From contig JAIEQI010000077.1 in NCBI GenBank assembly GCA_019747875.1, positions 1-48,113 on the forward strand: 48,113 nucleotides of DNA, given 5' to 3'. The DNA is from Candidatus Obscuribacterales bacterium (lineage in GTDB: Bacteria > Cyanobacteriota > Vampirovibrionia > Obscuribacterales > Obscuribacteraceae). The position numbers and the translations under genes were made by a program. Within the stretch, counting starts at the first letter, position 1; each line of letters starts with the position of its first letter. Of this stretch, positions 9,226 through 17,266 are shown piece after piece. Under the pieces are notes generated by a model. That model had not been told where the DNA came from, searched no databases, and worked only from the letters and a program-made list of their open reading frames with translations.

Positions 9226-9548
9226 CGTAGGGAACGCGGACGTCCCGTCCGCCCATAGCCTCCCTCAGCCATTTTTCTGTGTTCTGCTCAAGCCAGGGAA
9301 AGGCTGGCTTCCCACATTTGCCAATCATGGAAATAGGTTTTCAATTCGCTCAAGGGGAGTCATTTTGCGTTTAATCTAAAATGCGAACTTGCGCTAATTG
9401 TTGCGAACTGTTTGCAGGCTTGCTTGAAATACATCGTCGCGGCGGACAAGGCACATGACTGCAGCGAAATATCACGAGAACGTTCCGCCAGTACATAAAC
9501 GGCGAAAAATCATTCGCCAAAATCTCGAAACTTGTAGGTTGCTGACGT
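9226..9548. other. Intergenic region between convergent genes
   Basis: It contains REP-like family B copy 1 (9236-9252) and a short hairpin AGCCAG-GGAAAGG-CTGGCT near 9288-9306 that lacks a T tract. I see no supported gene in it. Confidence 0.6.
9236..9252. repeat. REP-like palindromic element, family B copy 1
   Basis: GCGGACG-TCC-CGTCCGC is a perfect 7-bp inverted repeat with a 3-base loop, followed by CCATAGCC. Copies recur at 19153, 19185 and 42615, all intergenic and twice with the same right flank. Confidence 0.85.
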
Positions 9549-10916
9549 CTAACGAACGTATCTCACAGCCTCCTTGGGTTCCAACCACAACTGCCATTGT
9601 GAATCGGGAGATCCCAGACTTCCATTTTTTTCGCAAGGCACAGGAACTGGTTTGTCTCCGCGATTTTTTGTGTGGAGAAGATCTCTGACCATGGTGCCTA
9701 GACTTCGATAGTTGATGAAATGGTGGAAGTTGGCACCACGTTTTGGAAACTCATCAATCAGATATCGCCCACCAGCTTTAATAACGGCATCGATGTCTTG
9801 TTTCCCAGCATCACCGACACGATCACCGCGCAGCCAGCGAGAGGCGAACATCAAGGCTTTGTCCTTGGGACTGCCAAGAACAACGGTATTTTCGGCGCTG
9901 GCCGTTATGAAGTTTCTTCCCTTGTCGTCTCGAACGCGAAACTTCTCAGTCTCCAAGTCAGGATGCGCAAACAGATCTCCATTAAGCTTTTTAGTATTTA
10001 GATCACCCATTGTTTCATGACGATGCTTCATATAAGCGGCATTGAATGCCGATCCCCGACTGAAAGCAACAAAAGCACAGCGGCTTGGATTCAGCCAAGC
10101 TACGGTTTGATCTAGATAAGGCTCAAACGCTTTTTCTTGATTGATGGCTCCAGAAAAATCAACTCCGTAACGAAAAAGTTTTGTCCATAAGCTTCCGGGA
10201 GTGGATCTCCAGTCAATGTTGATTGTTGGCACGCCACTCTCTGCCGCGATTCTCATAACATCATCATCAGACTGTCCAGCGGCTGCGAAAACTCCATGAG
10301 TGAAGAAACTCAACGGACCAGTCTGCGGAAGTAAATCATGAGCACCAGAAAGTTCTTGCTGAACAGCTTTTCTGTATTGATCGCCAGAGAGCAGCTCGCG
10401 CGGTCCCCGGCTTATAGTACATTGATCAAAGTTATGCGCCCCCTTAGGAACTTTGATGTGCATTTCACTCATAAAGAACTTAGGCTCAAAGTCACTGTCA
10501 TTTCCTATTGAGCGATTGCTAATTCCGTAAATTGGAATGGTGTAAGTCTTAGCTCCGTCAGCATGAACTTCTGGCGGATAACGCCGGCTATAGCGATTCA
10601 AAAACGATTGGACAGAAGGAGTAAACTCACACTGCGTTCTCAGATACTTCTGTGGTCCTGTGAAGTAAGGTCCGTTCTCACTGCGATCCTTGCTAATCTG
10701 CTTGCTCAGTCGCAAAGTCAGACTCGGATTATCACTTGCAGCCAGCATATCAACATACTGCAAAGAGTTGTTCAGATCGCTTTCTGCTCGAGGTACGCTT
10801 TCATTCGGAGCAACTTCATTTTCAATGTCACCAGCCACGTCACTCAAACAAAGAACTGCTGTTGGGTCATCAACAACTTCGCCAATATCTTGACGGAAAC
10901 CGCGTTCAATATTCAT
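9549..10916 (-). CDS. Predicted alpha/beta hydrolase, unknown substrate
   Basis: 455 residues, no clear signal peptide. The central part reads like an alpha/beta hydrolase core: strand and oxyanion region PLSFFTHGVF, then VPTINIDWRST, then CAFVAFSRGSAF, which holds a candidate nucleophile Ser (A-F-S-R-G in place of G-x-S-x-G). His-rich NFHHFINY near the C-terminus could supply the acid-base His. The order resembles the DUF900-type hydrolases, but the resemblance is weak. The ATG at 10916 is preferred (AGGG five bases upstream) over an in-frame start 72 bases earlier that would add an Arg-rich, unlikely leader. About 155 bases upstream lies a small ATGAC-AAAA-GTCAT palindrome (11072-11085). 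Confidence 0.8.
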   Translation of the reverse strand: MNIERGFRQDIGEVVDDPTAVLCLSDVAGDIENEVAPNESVPRAESDLNNSLQYVDMLAASDNPSLTLRLSKQISKDRSENGPYFTGPQKYLRTQCEFTPSVQSFLNRYSRRYPPEVHADGAKTYTIPIYGISNRSIGNDSDFEPKFFMSEMHIKVPKGAHNFDQCTISRGPRELLSGDQYRKAVQQELSGAHDLLPQTGPLSFFTHGVFAAAGQSDDDVMRIAAESGVPTINIDWRSTPGSLWTKLFRYGVDFSGAINQEKAFEPYLDQTVAWLNPSRCAFVAFSRGSAFNAAYMKHRHETMGDLNTKKLNGDLFAHPDLETEKFRVRDDKGRNFITASAENTVVLGSPKDKALMFASRWLRGDRVGDAGKQDIDAVIKAGGRYLIDEFPKRGANFHHFINYRSLGTMVRDLLHTKNRGDKPVPVPCEKNGSLGSPDSQWQLWLEPKEAVRYVR

Positions 10917-11388
10917 ATTCGCCCTATCAAACTGCCCGCACCGATCTAAGCGACGCCTTCTGAAAATTGTTCGAAATGAAGTTGGCAAAAGTGGGAAAAC
11001 CCGCCTTCAATTTTCGCATTTTTAGAAATCGAATCTGCAACAAAAAACTCTAGTCTAAAGTCACAACACTTATGACAAAAGTCATTCAGCATAGAAAGTT
11101 TATTGACCAGCCGATCCGAAAAAGATAAATTGGAATTGGAGCATTTTACTAATTTTATTTCGCCGGTATTCGTCTGTTCCTGCAGACAGCAAGGTGCGCA
11201 TTGGCTCGTAATGCGCGCCTTGCTTTAAATCAAGCAATTCTCGAGCAGTTGCACTCGCAACAGGCACAAAAATTTGTAGGATTCGTCATCTCCGTCGTAG
11301 CACAATTTACCCAACGAATCATAGAAGCCACAAGGATGCTGGCGCTGGCCAGAGCGAATCACGTCGATAGAACTGACCGGGTCAAACA
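10917..11388. other. Intergenic region, divergent, with strong hairpin
   Basis: It separates the minus-strand hydrolase from a plus-strand small membrane protein. It contains the palindrome at 11072-11085 and the 14-bp hairpin at 11189-11223. No convincing gene is seen. Confidence 0.5.
11189..11223 (+). terminator. Strong hairpin, terminator- or attenuator-like
   Basis: GCAAGGTGCGCATT and AATGCGCGCCTTGC pair over 14 bp (one T-G wobble) with a 7-base loop GGCTCGT, then TTTAAAT. There is no plus-strand gene upstream, so it may be a leader attenuator for the gene at 11389, or the end of a small RNA. Confidence 0.45.
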
Positions 11389-11757
11389 ATGATATCGATA
11401 AACACCTTTACTGCCATCGAACCCATATTGAATGGAATTTGCTATTCCATTGAGATCATAGCTTTAGCATACGGAATTCCACAAATAGTAATTGGAATTC
11501 AGGCGTACAAAGACGGGCTTCAAAGGATTCGTGTCCAAGGAACCTTGCACAGAAGCAGTGGTCTCGGACGAATCGGACTCGGTATCGCACTTATTGTGTT
11601 AGGTATTCTCATTCCGTCGGTCGCCAATTGGGTGATTGCTTCAAACATTGAACCGGGTGCTGTGAGCTATAACCGCCCAGTCTCTTTCAAATGGACAAGC
11701 AGTCTGTCGAGAAATGGTACTTGCCCCGGATTTATTTTCGTGCGAGCTGTCTCGTAA
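11389..11757 (+). CDS. Small two-helix membrane protein
   Basis: 122 residues with two long hydrophobic segments (about 12-37, ending in QIVIGIQAY, and 60-84, GLGRIGLGIALIVLGILIPSVANW) joined by a basic loop. No family recognised. No clear ribosome binding site precedes the ATG. Its last 91 bases overlap the 3' end of the NUDIX gene on the other strand; the final ~35 residues are polar and may be read-through rather than conserved sequence. Real gene probable because of the coherent membrane pattern, but boundaries are uncertain. Confidence 0.55.
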   Translation: MISINTFTAIEPILNGICYSIEIIALAYGIPQIVIGIQAYKDGLQRIRVQGTLHRSSGLGRIGLGIALIVLGILIPSVANWVIASNIEPGAVSYNRPVSFKWTSSLSRNGTCPGFIFVRAVS

Positions 11758-12164
11758 GAGAAAAACTTTGCCATGTCGATTTCAGCGAACCATTGCTTCT
11801 TGCCTGATCGAGGTGGCCATTCGAGCTCAAACTTTTCACACAGTTCCTCTATGTTAGAAGCTTCAATCTCGTGCCTCAATTTCGAATCACATTCACAAGC
11901 CCACGCGAAAACTTGCTTGCCGCCTTTTTGCGTTATCTGCTCCAAGAAAATTCCAGGCATCGTTAACTTGACGCCGATCTCCTCTTTGAACTCCCGCCTT
12001 GCAGCAGTTTCCGGATCCTCCGCCGGATCGATCTCACCCTTAGGTATAGACCAAGAAGCGTCATCTTTTTTCTTAAAGAATGGTCCGCCCGGATGAACCA
12101 GCATGAACTCCAAGTCAGGTTCAACCTGGTAGAGCAAAATCCCAGCACTAATCTTCGTTACCAA
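11667..12164 (-). CDS. NUDIX hydrolase
   Basis: 165 residues with a full NUDIX box, G-x5-E-x7-REFKEEIG (residues ~43-66), preceded by SWSIPKGEIDP. The opening ISAGILLYQ and HPGGPFF, together with the late WFAEIDMAKF and INPGQVPFLDRL, match the DR1025/Ap4A-hydrolase-like subgroup that reads 'WSIPKGE'. Such enzymes hydrolyse nucleoside diphosphates linked to another moiety. The start is TTG, immediately after the TAA stop of the upstream carboxypeptidase gene with no spacer, so expression is probably coupled to that gene. Its 3' end overlaps the small membrane protein gene on the opposite strand. Confidence 0.88.
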   Translation of the reverse strand: MVTKISAGILLYQVEPDLEFMLVHPGGPFFKKKDDASWSIPKGEIDPAEDPETAARREFKEEIGVKLTMPGIFLEQITQKGGKQVFAWACECDSKLRHEIEASNIEELCEKFELEWPPRSGKKQWFAEIDMAKFFSYETARTKINPGQVPFLDRLLVHLKETGRL

Positions 12165-13973
12165 TTAAGGTTCCGCCGATGGTACTGCTGATGATTCGGG
12201 TACAAGCGCATCTTTCACAAAATCGCTGAAGTCTTGCTTGAATTGAATCAAGGCTGGCTTGTAAATATAAAGCATGTGTCCGCTGTCGTAATAGGTAATT
12301 TTCACGTTCTTACGAATCGAGGGGTCTAAGCCCATTTGATCAATCGTGTATTTCGCGGCGAAGTATGGTGTCGCCAGATCATAATAGCCGCAGCATAGCC
12401 ACACCTTCAGGTATGGGTTGCGCGTCATTGCTTTGAATAGATCCTCTGCCACATTCAAATATTTATTGGTGGCATTTCGATAACTCCAGGGCCAAACGTT
12501 TGCAATCGTTTCGTAAGGCAACTCGCTTTCAAACTTGAGTTCTCGGCGAACGTAATCATTTAGCGTGGCGGTGAACGTTCCCGTAACGGCTTCGCCGCTC
12601 GGGTCAAACTCCATATCATCCCGACCGGGCTTGTAGCGAAGTCCTGTGAATCGGCTGTCGTATCGACCAATCTGCCGGTTGCGATCCATCAACAAATGAG
12701 TGAAGAACAAATCATCTGGAATACGTGTATCAAGCTGTTTCACATAACTTGCCGGCAGACCGGAAAAGTAAGCGACCTTCTCGGCAATCGCATTCTTTCT
12801 TTCACCACTCAATCTATCTCCTTCAAATAGAGACAGAACATATTCCTTGGAGGCGAATTCCTCAGCTTGCCGCAGTACCTCTAAGAGCGGCTTGCTTTGC
12901 AGCTCTGGACTTAAGCGTTTGTGATACCAGGCCGTCGCTGCATACGTAGGAAGATACAATGCATACGGACTATCGTTTCCTGGTGAGAAATCCAATGTCG
13001 CAAAATTCAAAACGGCAGACACAAGAACTATGCCATTAAGGTAAATGCCATATCGCCGCTGAAGGTAATCACTTAGACCCGCAGCACGGGTCGTACCGTA
13101 ACTCTCACCGACGATAAACTTCGGAGAGGCCCATCGCTGATTCTTTGTGATGTACAAACGAATGAACTCCGCAACGCTTTCAATGTCTTCGCGGTAGCCA
13201 TGGAAGTTTTTTGGATCCTCATCCGGCTCCGAACGGCTAAAACCAGTTGACACCGGATCGATAAAGACCAAATCGCTTTCGTCTATCCATGCATAATTAT
13301 TGTCCTCAAGCTTGTATGGCGGTGGAAGCGCTTCTCCGCGGTCTGTGAGTTTTGCCCGGCGCGGTCCTAATCCACCCATGTGGAGCCAAACCGAAGCTGA
13401 CCCGGGACCACCATTGAAAGAAAAGGTGACGGGGCGTTTGGCACTAGATCCCGCATCCTCGCGCGTGTACGCAATGAAAAACATCTTCGCGGTTGGTCGC
13501 GGATCCTTCTTCTTGTCCTTCTTGTCTTTCTCTTTATCGTCTTCTTTCCGTTTCTTATCGGAAAAGTCCTTCAAGACAACGAAGCCAGCCGTCGCTTTGT
13601 ATTTAACGGGTTTGCCACCGATTGTTATCGTATGCTCGGTAACTGAAAGATTGGGCTCGTCATCTTTATCCTTTTTATCCTTATCGTCCTTGTCTTTTTC
13701 CTTGCTTGAATCTTTCTTGCTGTTGCTGCCAGTCTTGGAATCAGTCTTTGCCTTGCTTTTAGACTTTGAAGTAGCCTTATCGTCCGCCGACTTTTCTTCG
13801 GAATCCTCCGAGTCATCCGATTCGGATTCGTCAGCAGCGCACGCAGATGGCGAGCCCATCAGCTTTGGAGCGTAATCGCAAAAAACGAAACTCGGACAAA
13901 ACAGCGTAAGCAGAGCCAGGCAAAATGCAATCAGATGCTTCGAAACTGGCACAGGCTGTATGCTTACCAGCAT
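12165..13973 (-). CDS. Secreted serine carboxypeptidase-like hydrolase (S10 family)
   Basis: About 602 residues. A signal peptide covers roughly 1-33 (HLIAFCLALLTLFCPSFVFC); a Lys/Asp/Ser-rich low-complexity linker occupies about 48-150, with a second charged patch near 160-180. Catalytic features are FNGGPGSAS (oxyanion side), GESYGTTRAAGL (nucleophile Ser), DLATPYFAA (Asp) and DSGHMLYI (His), the S10 triad order. S10 enzymes remove C-terminal residues from peptides; bacterial members are poorly characterised. The ATG at 13973 is chosen because it starts the signal peptide. The reading frame continues open to 14183 but that extension looks non-secretory and has no ribosome site. It abuts the NUDIX gene downstream. 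Confidence 0.9.
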   Translation of the reverse strand: MLVSIQPVPVSKHLIAFCLALLTLFCPSFVFCDYAPKLMGSPSACAADESESDDSEDSEEKSADDKATSKSKSKAKTDSKTGSNSKKDSSKEKDKDDKDKKDKDDEPNLSVTEHTITIGGKPVKYKATAGFVVLKDFSDKKRKEDDKEKDKKDKKKDPRPTAKMFFIAYTREDAGSSAKRPVTFSFNGGPGSASVWLHMGGLGPRRAKLTDRGEALPPPYKLEDNNYAWIDESDLVFIDPVSTGFSRSEPDEDPKNFHGYREDIESVAEFIRLYITKNQRWASPKFIVGESYGTTRAAGLSDYLQRRYGIYLNGIVLVSAVLNFATLDFSPGNDSPYALYLPTYAATAWYHKRLSPELQSKPLLEVLRQAEEFASKEYVLSLFEGDRLSGERKNAIAEKVAYFSGLPASYVKQLDTRIPDDLFFTHLLMDRNRQIGRYDSRFTGLRYKPGRDDMEFDPSGEAVTGTFTATLNDYVRRELKFESELPYETIANVWPWSYRNATNKYLNVAEDLFKAMTRNPYLKVWLCCGYYDLATPYFAAKYTIDQMGLDPSIRKNVKITYYDSGHMLYIYKPALIQFKQDFSDFVKDALVPESSAVPSAEP

Positions 13974-14312
13974 GCTTTTACAAAGTTGCGGCCGAACATC
14001 ACTCTTTTGATCGTTTAGCGGAGCGCTATGACCACATGCGTCTTGCCGGATACGGATGGGGGTCGAATCCTCACATAGGCCAATCTGGATGGTTCTTGCT
14101 TCTTTCATACCGATTCCTAAAAACTCGTCGGCAATCTCCCGAAAGAGTTCGCTCTCTAAATACGCTGCAATTATTGCAATCATATAGATGTAGAACTAGA
14201 CGCTCGAAATAAGCAAATTCGCATACACACTGTTAGTGTCAAAGACGTTGGCACAGTGCTCGTCGCACAAGGCTCTTCAGATTCACTAAAACAATGAGAT
14301 TTTGGTTCAGCT

Positions 14313-14361
14313 GGAACTTATACGTTCCAAAATGTCCCGTTTTTTGGAACGTATAAGTTCC
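14313..14361. promoter_or_regulatory. 20-bp perfect inverted repeat, operator- or terminator-like
   Basis: GGAACTTATACGTTCCAAAA (14313-14332) and its exact reverse complement (14342-14361) flank a 9-base loop TGTCCCGTT. Each arm itself contains GGAAC-N6-GTTCC dyads, so it can also be read as two facing operator half-sites. It sits between divergent genes, where a terminator is not needed by either. Confidence 0.7.
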
Positions 14362-14426
14362 ACTTTAATTCACATGAGTTGCTGAGCAAAAGCCAGCCCG
14401 CCCACTCTATTAAATCGCCCTCAGAA

Positions 14427-14473
14427 AAGTCGCGAAAAGCTTGCGTTTATGAGCGTTTGCTAAGCCGCGACTT
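14427..14473 (+). other. Structured leader hairpin upstream of sedolisin 1
   Basis: AAGTCGCG pairs with CGCGACTT (14466-14473). Inside it, GCTT can pair with AAGC across an A-rich bulge. Function unknown; it could be a leader RNA structure or a DNA site. Confidence 0.4.
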
Positions 14474-14584
14474 CGTGATCTCCGCACTAAAAACAGTCAA
14501 TTTGGGAATTCTCCCCCATGACAGTTATAGATAAAGCATATAGATTAATAGAGGGTTGAATTGAGTTTACAGAGAGCGGTAGGG

Positions 14585-14644
14585 ATCGGCAGAGCTATGC
14601 CGGTCGTTTCTTTCTGTGCTTTCTGGGAAATTCGCAAGGAAATA
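14585..14644 (+). promoter_or_regulatory. Conserved leader hairpin of sedolisin 1
   Basis: ATCGGCA-GAGCTA-TGCCGGT (14585-14604) is followed by TTTCTTTCTGTG, CTTTCTGG and the ribosome site AAGGA. The paralogous gene at 21785 has the same order (hairpin, TTTTCTGT, CCTGG, GGAGG), so the leader is conserved along with the protein. Confidence 0.5.
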
Positions 14645-17113
14645 ATGATGGTGGAAAATCAACAGAGCGAGAAGACCGACAAGTCGGTTTCACCCGAAAC
14701 GTCTTCAGCTAGAGAATCACTTATCAACGACGTGTTGAAGACGCAAGTTGCAGCCACCTCGGACCTTTTGGGACCTCCACCAGCGCCTGGCAGCGCCTTC
14801 AAAAGACATGGAATGGTCACTGCTCAAGGTATTTGGAATCTCCCGGTCGGCGTAATAAATAGTGCTTATCACCAAGTGACTCATCCAATGGAAACCCTGG
14901 AAATAGCCGGGGCAGCTGCAGCGATGGGCGCCGGATTGAAATTGATTTTGCCTGAAGCCGGTCCTGCTGGAAAGATAGCAGGGGCGGCAATCGGTATTTA
15001 TTTCACCTATCAAGCTGCTAAGCCAATGATGGAAGCATACTCGCAGGCTCATAATGCGACCACACTTCCGCAGTTGAATGACGCAGGCTGGAAGCTCGGA
15101 AATGCAGGTGGCGAATTCATCGTTCATACCGGCATTGCGATGGCAGGCTATAAGGTTGGCGCTGGTGCTACTGAGCACGTCCTTCTTTCTGAGCGCTTCG
15201 ACAAATTCGCAGACTGGAAACAAGGTAAGTGGGATAGCGTCACAAACACCTTCAAGTCAGCATACGATACGGCTCTTGGTAGAAACAAAGCGCCGCTGGA
15301 CACTACAAACGTCCAGCCACGAAACGGAACTTCGCGATACTGGCCTTCAGATAAGAAGCTACCGGAAGGTGCACAGCCGAAAGGTGAGATTAATCCAGCA
15401 TCCGAGATGGAAGCAACCGTAATGCTTAAGTCGAAAGGGACCGATCTGGCGATGGATCGAACCCTGAAACGGATTCATGCCGGGCGGCAGGGGTTCCTTA
15501 CAGATCAACAGCTAACCGAGAAATTCGGACCTTCAGAAAAAGCCGTAACTGAAATCACAAAATTCGCCAACGATCACGGACTGAAGATGACAGCTGACCC
15601 GCGTTCCGGTCGAGTTGTCTTGACGGGGGAAGCCGGAAAATTCCAACACGCATTCCAGATTCCACTTAAGGAATACGCCACGCCGGATGGCACTACATTC
15701 CGTGGACGTCAGGGTGCCTTGGCGATCCCTGATACACTGCATCGCCACATCGAAGGAGTATACGGTCTGGACAATCGACCGCATGCTCGCTCCTATGCAC
15801 GATTCTTGCCAATGCCCGACCAGCCGGCAGCAGCTGAGGCTGCAAAACCAAGCAAACTGGTCGAGCCGCGCGATGGAGGCAAGGGTTCGAAACCCGCCGC
15901 CGATGCACCAAAAGGAGACGCTCCGAAAGGTGGAGATGGAGCAAAGCCACCTGAAGCTGGTCCGGCCGAACCTCGCGCCAGAACTGGATATCTCTCCACA
16001 GAAATCGCAGACGCCTACAAATTCCCGAAACAAGGAATGGGCGAAAATACCAGCGTATCAATCATTCAGCTGGGCGGCGGAATGGACCCAATTAATGAGG
16101 CAGCGTACTACAAACAGCACGGACTGCCGCATCCCGAGATTAAACTGATCAGTGTCAGCGGTGCGCCGACAACACCGAGCGGCATTCCGCGTTATGACGG
16201 TGAAGTCGCACTCGACTCACAAATCATCGGAGGCATCGCTCCTAAAGCGCAACAGAAGATCATCTTCGCACCGAACACAGACGCAGGATTCATCGACGCC
16301 GTAACTCGTGGTACGTTCCATCAGGCAGGTGAACGTCCGACAACGGCGATCAGCATCAGCTGGGGACAAGCGGAAGAAGCTTGGACACCGCAGGCTATGC
16401 AAGGTCTAAGCACCGCATTCAAGAAAGCGGCGATGAAAGGAATTTCTATCTTCGCAGCCGCCGGAGATGACGGCGCCGTAGACAATGCACCATCTGGAAG
16501 ATTCAACACGGATTATCCGGCATCGGATCCGAACGTCACCGCATCTGGTGGCACACGACTACTCATCGAAAGAGGTCAGATCTCTTCCGAGATGGCATGG
16601 AACAGTTCAGGCGGAGCCACCGGTGGTGGTATCAGCCAGAAATTCCCAAGACCAGATTTCCAAAAAGACCTGGCAATTCCAAAGAATCCGCAGAACCCGA
16701 ACTTCCTCGGACGCGGAGTACCGGACATCTCAGGCAACGCCGATCCTGCAACAGGATGGAAGATCAAAGTCAACGGCGTCGACCAATTGAGCGGTGGAAC
16801 CAGCGCCGTAGCCCCGATGTTCGCCGGACTCTCACTGCGCATCGCAAGCATTCTCGGACAAAACACCGGACCATGGAATCCATTCCTCTATAGGCAAGGC
16901 ATGGGTGGTGGAGCCATCTACAACGATATCATCATGGGTCACAACAACGGCTACTCGACAGCATTCGGCTGGGATCCAGTTACCGGCTGGGGTTCAGTAA
17001 ACGGCACCGCAATGCTAGACGCAATTCGCCTGGGCGGAATCAATCCAACAACACGCGTTCCGTTGATCCCAATGCCAATCGACGCAAATCTGACTAAGAA
17101 CAAGAATCCATAA
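14645..17113 (+). CDS. Sedolisin-type (S53) serine-carboxyl peptidase, paralogue 1
   Basis: 822 residues in four parts. A novel N-terminal region (about 1-215) carries Gly/Ala-rich hydrophobic segments (GAAAAMGAGLKLILPEAGPAG; GKIAGAAIGIYFTYQ). A pro-kumamolisin activation domain follows (about 250-390), then a Pro/Lys/Gly-rich linker (about 400-450) and an S53 catalytic domain. Catalytic Glu and Asp are in GEVALD (about Glu520, Asp524), the oxyanion Asp in AAGDDGA (about 608) and the Ser in SGGTSA (Ser720). The calcium-site end NDI-x-G-HNNGY...GWDPVTGWG is intact. S53 enzymes are usually secreted and acid-active, yet there is no signal peptide. ATG at 14645/14648 follows AAGGA; a TTG at 14561 with its own GAGGG is the alternative. 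It is about 60% alike by eye to the protein at 19239-21785. Confidence 0.92.
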   Translation: MMVENQQSEKTDKSVSPETSSARESLINDVLKTQVAATSDLLGPPPAPGSAFKRHGMVTAQGIWNLPVGVINSAYHQVTHPMETLEIAGAAAAMGAGLKLILPEAGPAGKIAGAAIGIYFTYQAAKPMMEAYSQAHNATTLPQLNDAGWKLGNAGGEFIVHTGIAMAGYKVGAGATEHVLLSERFDKFADWKQGKWDSVTNTFKSAYDTALGRNKAPLDTTNVQPRNGTSRYWPSDKKLPEGAQPKGEINPASEMEATVMLKSKGTDLAMDRTLKRIHAGRQGFLTDQQLTEKFGPSEKAVTEITKFANDHGLKMTADPRSGRVVLTGEAGKFQHAFQIPLKEYATPDGTTFRGRQGALAIPDTLHRHIEGVYGLDNRPHARSYARFLPMPDQPAAAEAAKPSKLVEPRDGGKGSKPAADAPKGDAPKGGDGAKPPEAGPAEPRARTGYLSTEIADAYKFPKQGMGENTSVSIIQLGGGMDPINEAAYYKQHGLPHPEIKLISVSGAPTTPSGIPRYDGEVALDSQIIGGIAPKAQQKIIFAPNTDAGFIDAVTRGTFHQAGERPTTAISISWGQAEEAWTPQAMQGLSTAFKKAAMKGISIFAAAGDDGAVDNAPSGRFNTDYPASDPNVTASGGTRLLIERGQISSEMAWNSSGGATGGGISQKFPRPDFQKDLAIPKNPQNPNFLGRGVPDISGNADPATGWKIKVNGVDQLSGGTSAVAPMFAGLSLRIASILGQNTGPWNPFLYRQGMGGGAIYNDIIMGHNNGYSTAFGWDPVTGWGSVNGTAMLDAIRLGGINPTTRVPLIPMPIDANLTKNKNP

Positions 17114-17266
17114 ACCGCCAAAATGACAGAGCTCTGAATCCAAAATCGATGGAATCGCAATGCATGTTCCAACGATTAGCTTGTTTTGGCGAATCGGATA
17201 GTGCAGGTACCAACGCGAGTTCACTCTTCTAAAATCTGGATTGCAGTGATTACTACTTGCATCAAG

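Larger units (their letters stand above)
13974..14644. other. Divergent intergenic region with large inverted repeats
   Basis: About 670 bases between the S10 gene (minus) and sedolisin 1 (plus). It contains a 20-bp perfect inverted repeat (14313-14361), an 8-bp plus inner-stem structure (14427-14473) and the leader hairpin at 14585-14604. No convincing gene is seen, although the S10 frame stays open to 14183. Confidence 0.55.

Noticed and set aside
9455..9688. 77-codon plus-strand frame
   Set aside because: It runs into the hydrolase gene on the other strand, with no ribosome site and no protein-like pattern.
11201..11392. 63-codon frame overlapping the 11389 start by ATGA
   Set aside because: Its TTG start lies inside the stem of a strong hairpin, the composition is not convincing, and no family is recognisable. 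The overlap alone is weak evidence.
13300..13875. 191-codon Ser-rich plus-strand frame
   Set aside because: It is the antisense shadow of the Lys/Asp/Ser-rich linker of the S10 gene.
14020..14095. tRNA-like T-arm (GGGGGTCGAATCCTC) followed by a possible acceptor strand
   Set aside because: No D-arm or anticodon arm can be folded at the right distance and the acceptor pairing is incomplete.
14313..14361. LexA/SOS box in the GGAAC-N6-GTTCC dyads
   Set aside because: Spacing does not match the GAAC-N4-GTTC type or the cyanobacterial RGTAC-type box, and the neighbours are not DNA-repair genes.
15687..16148. Long frames on both strands within sedolisin 1
   Set aside because: They overlap the well-supported S53 gene and have no family features.
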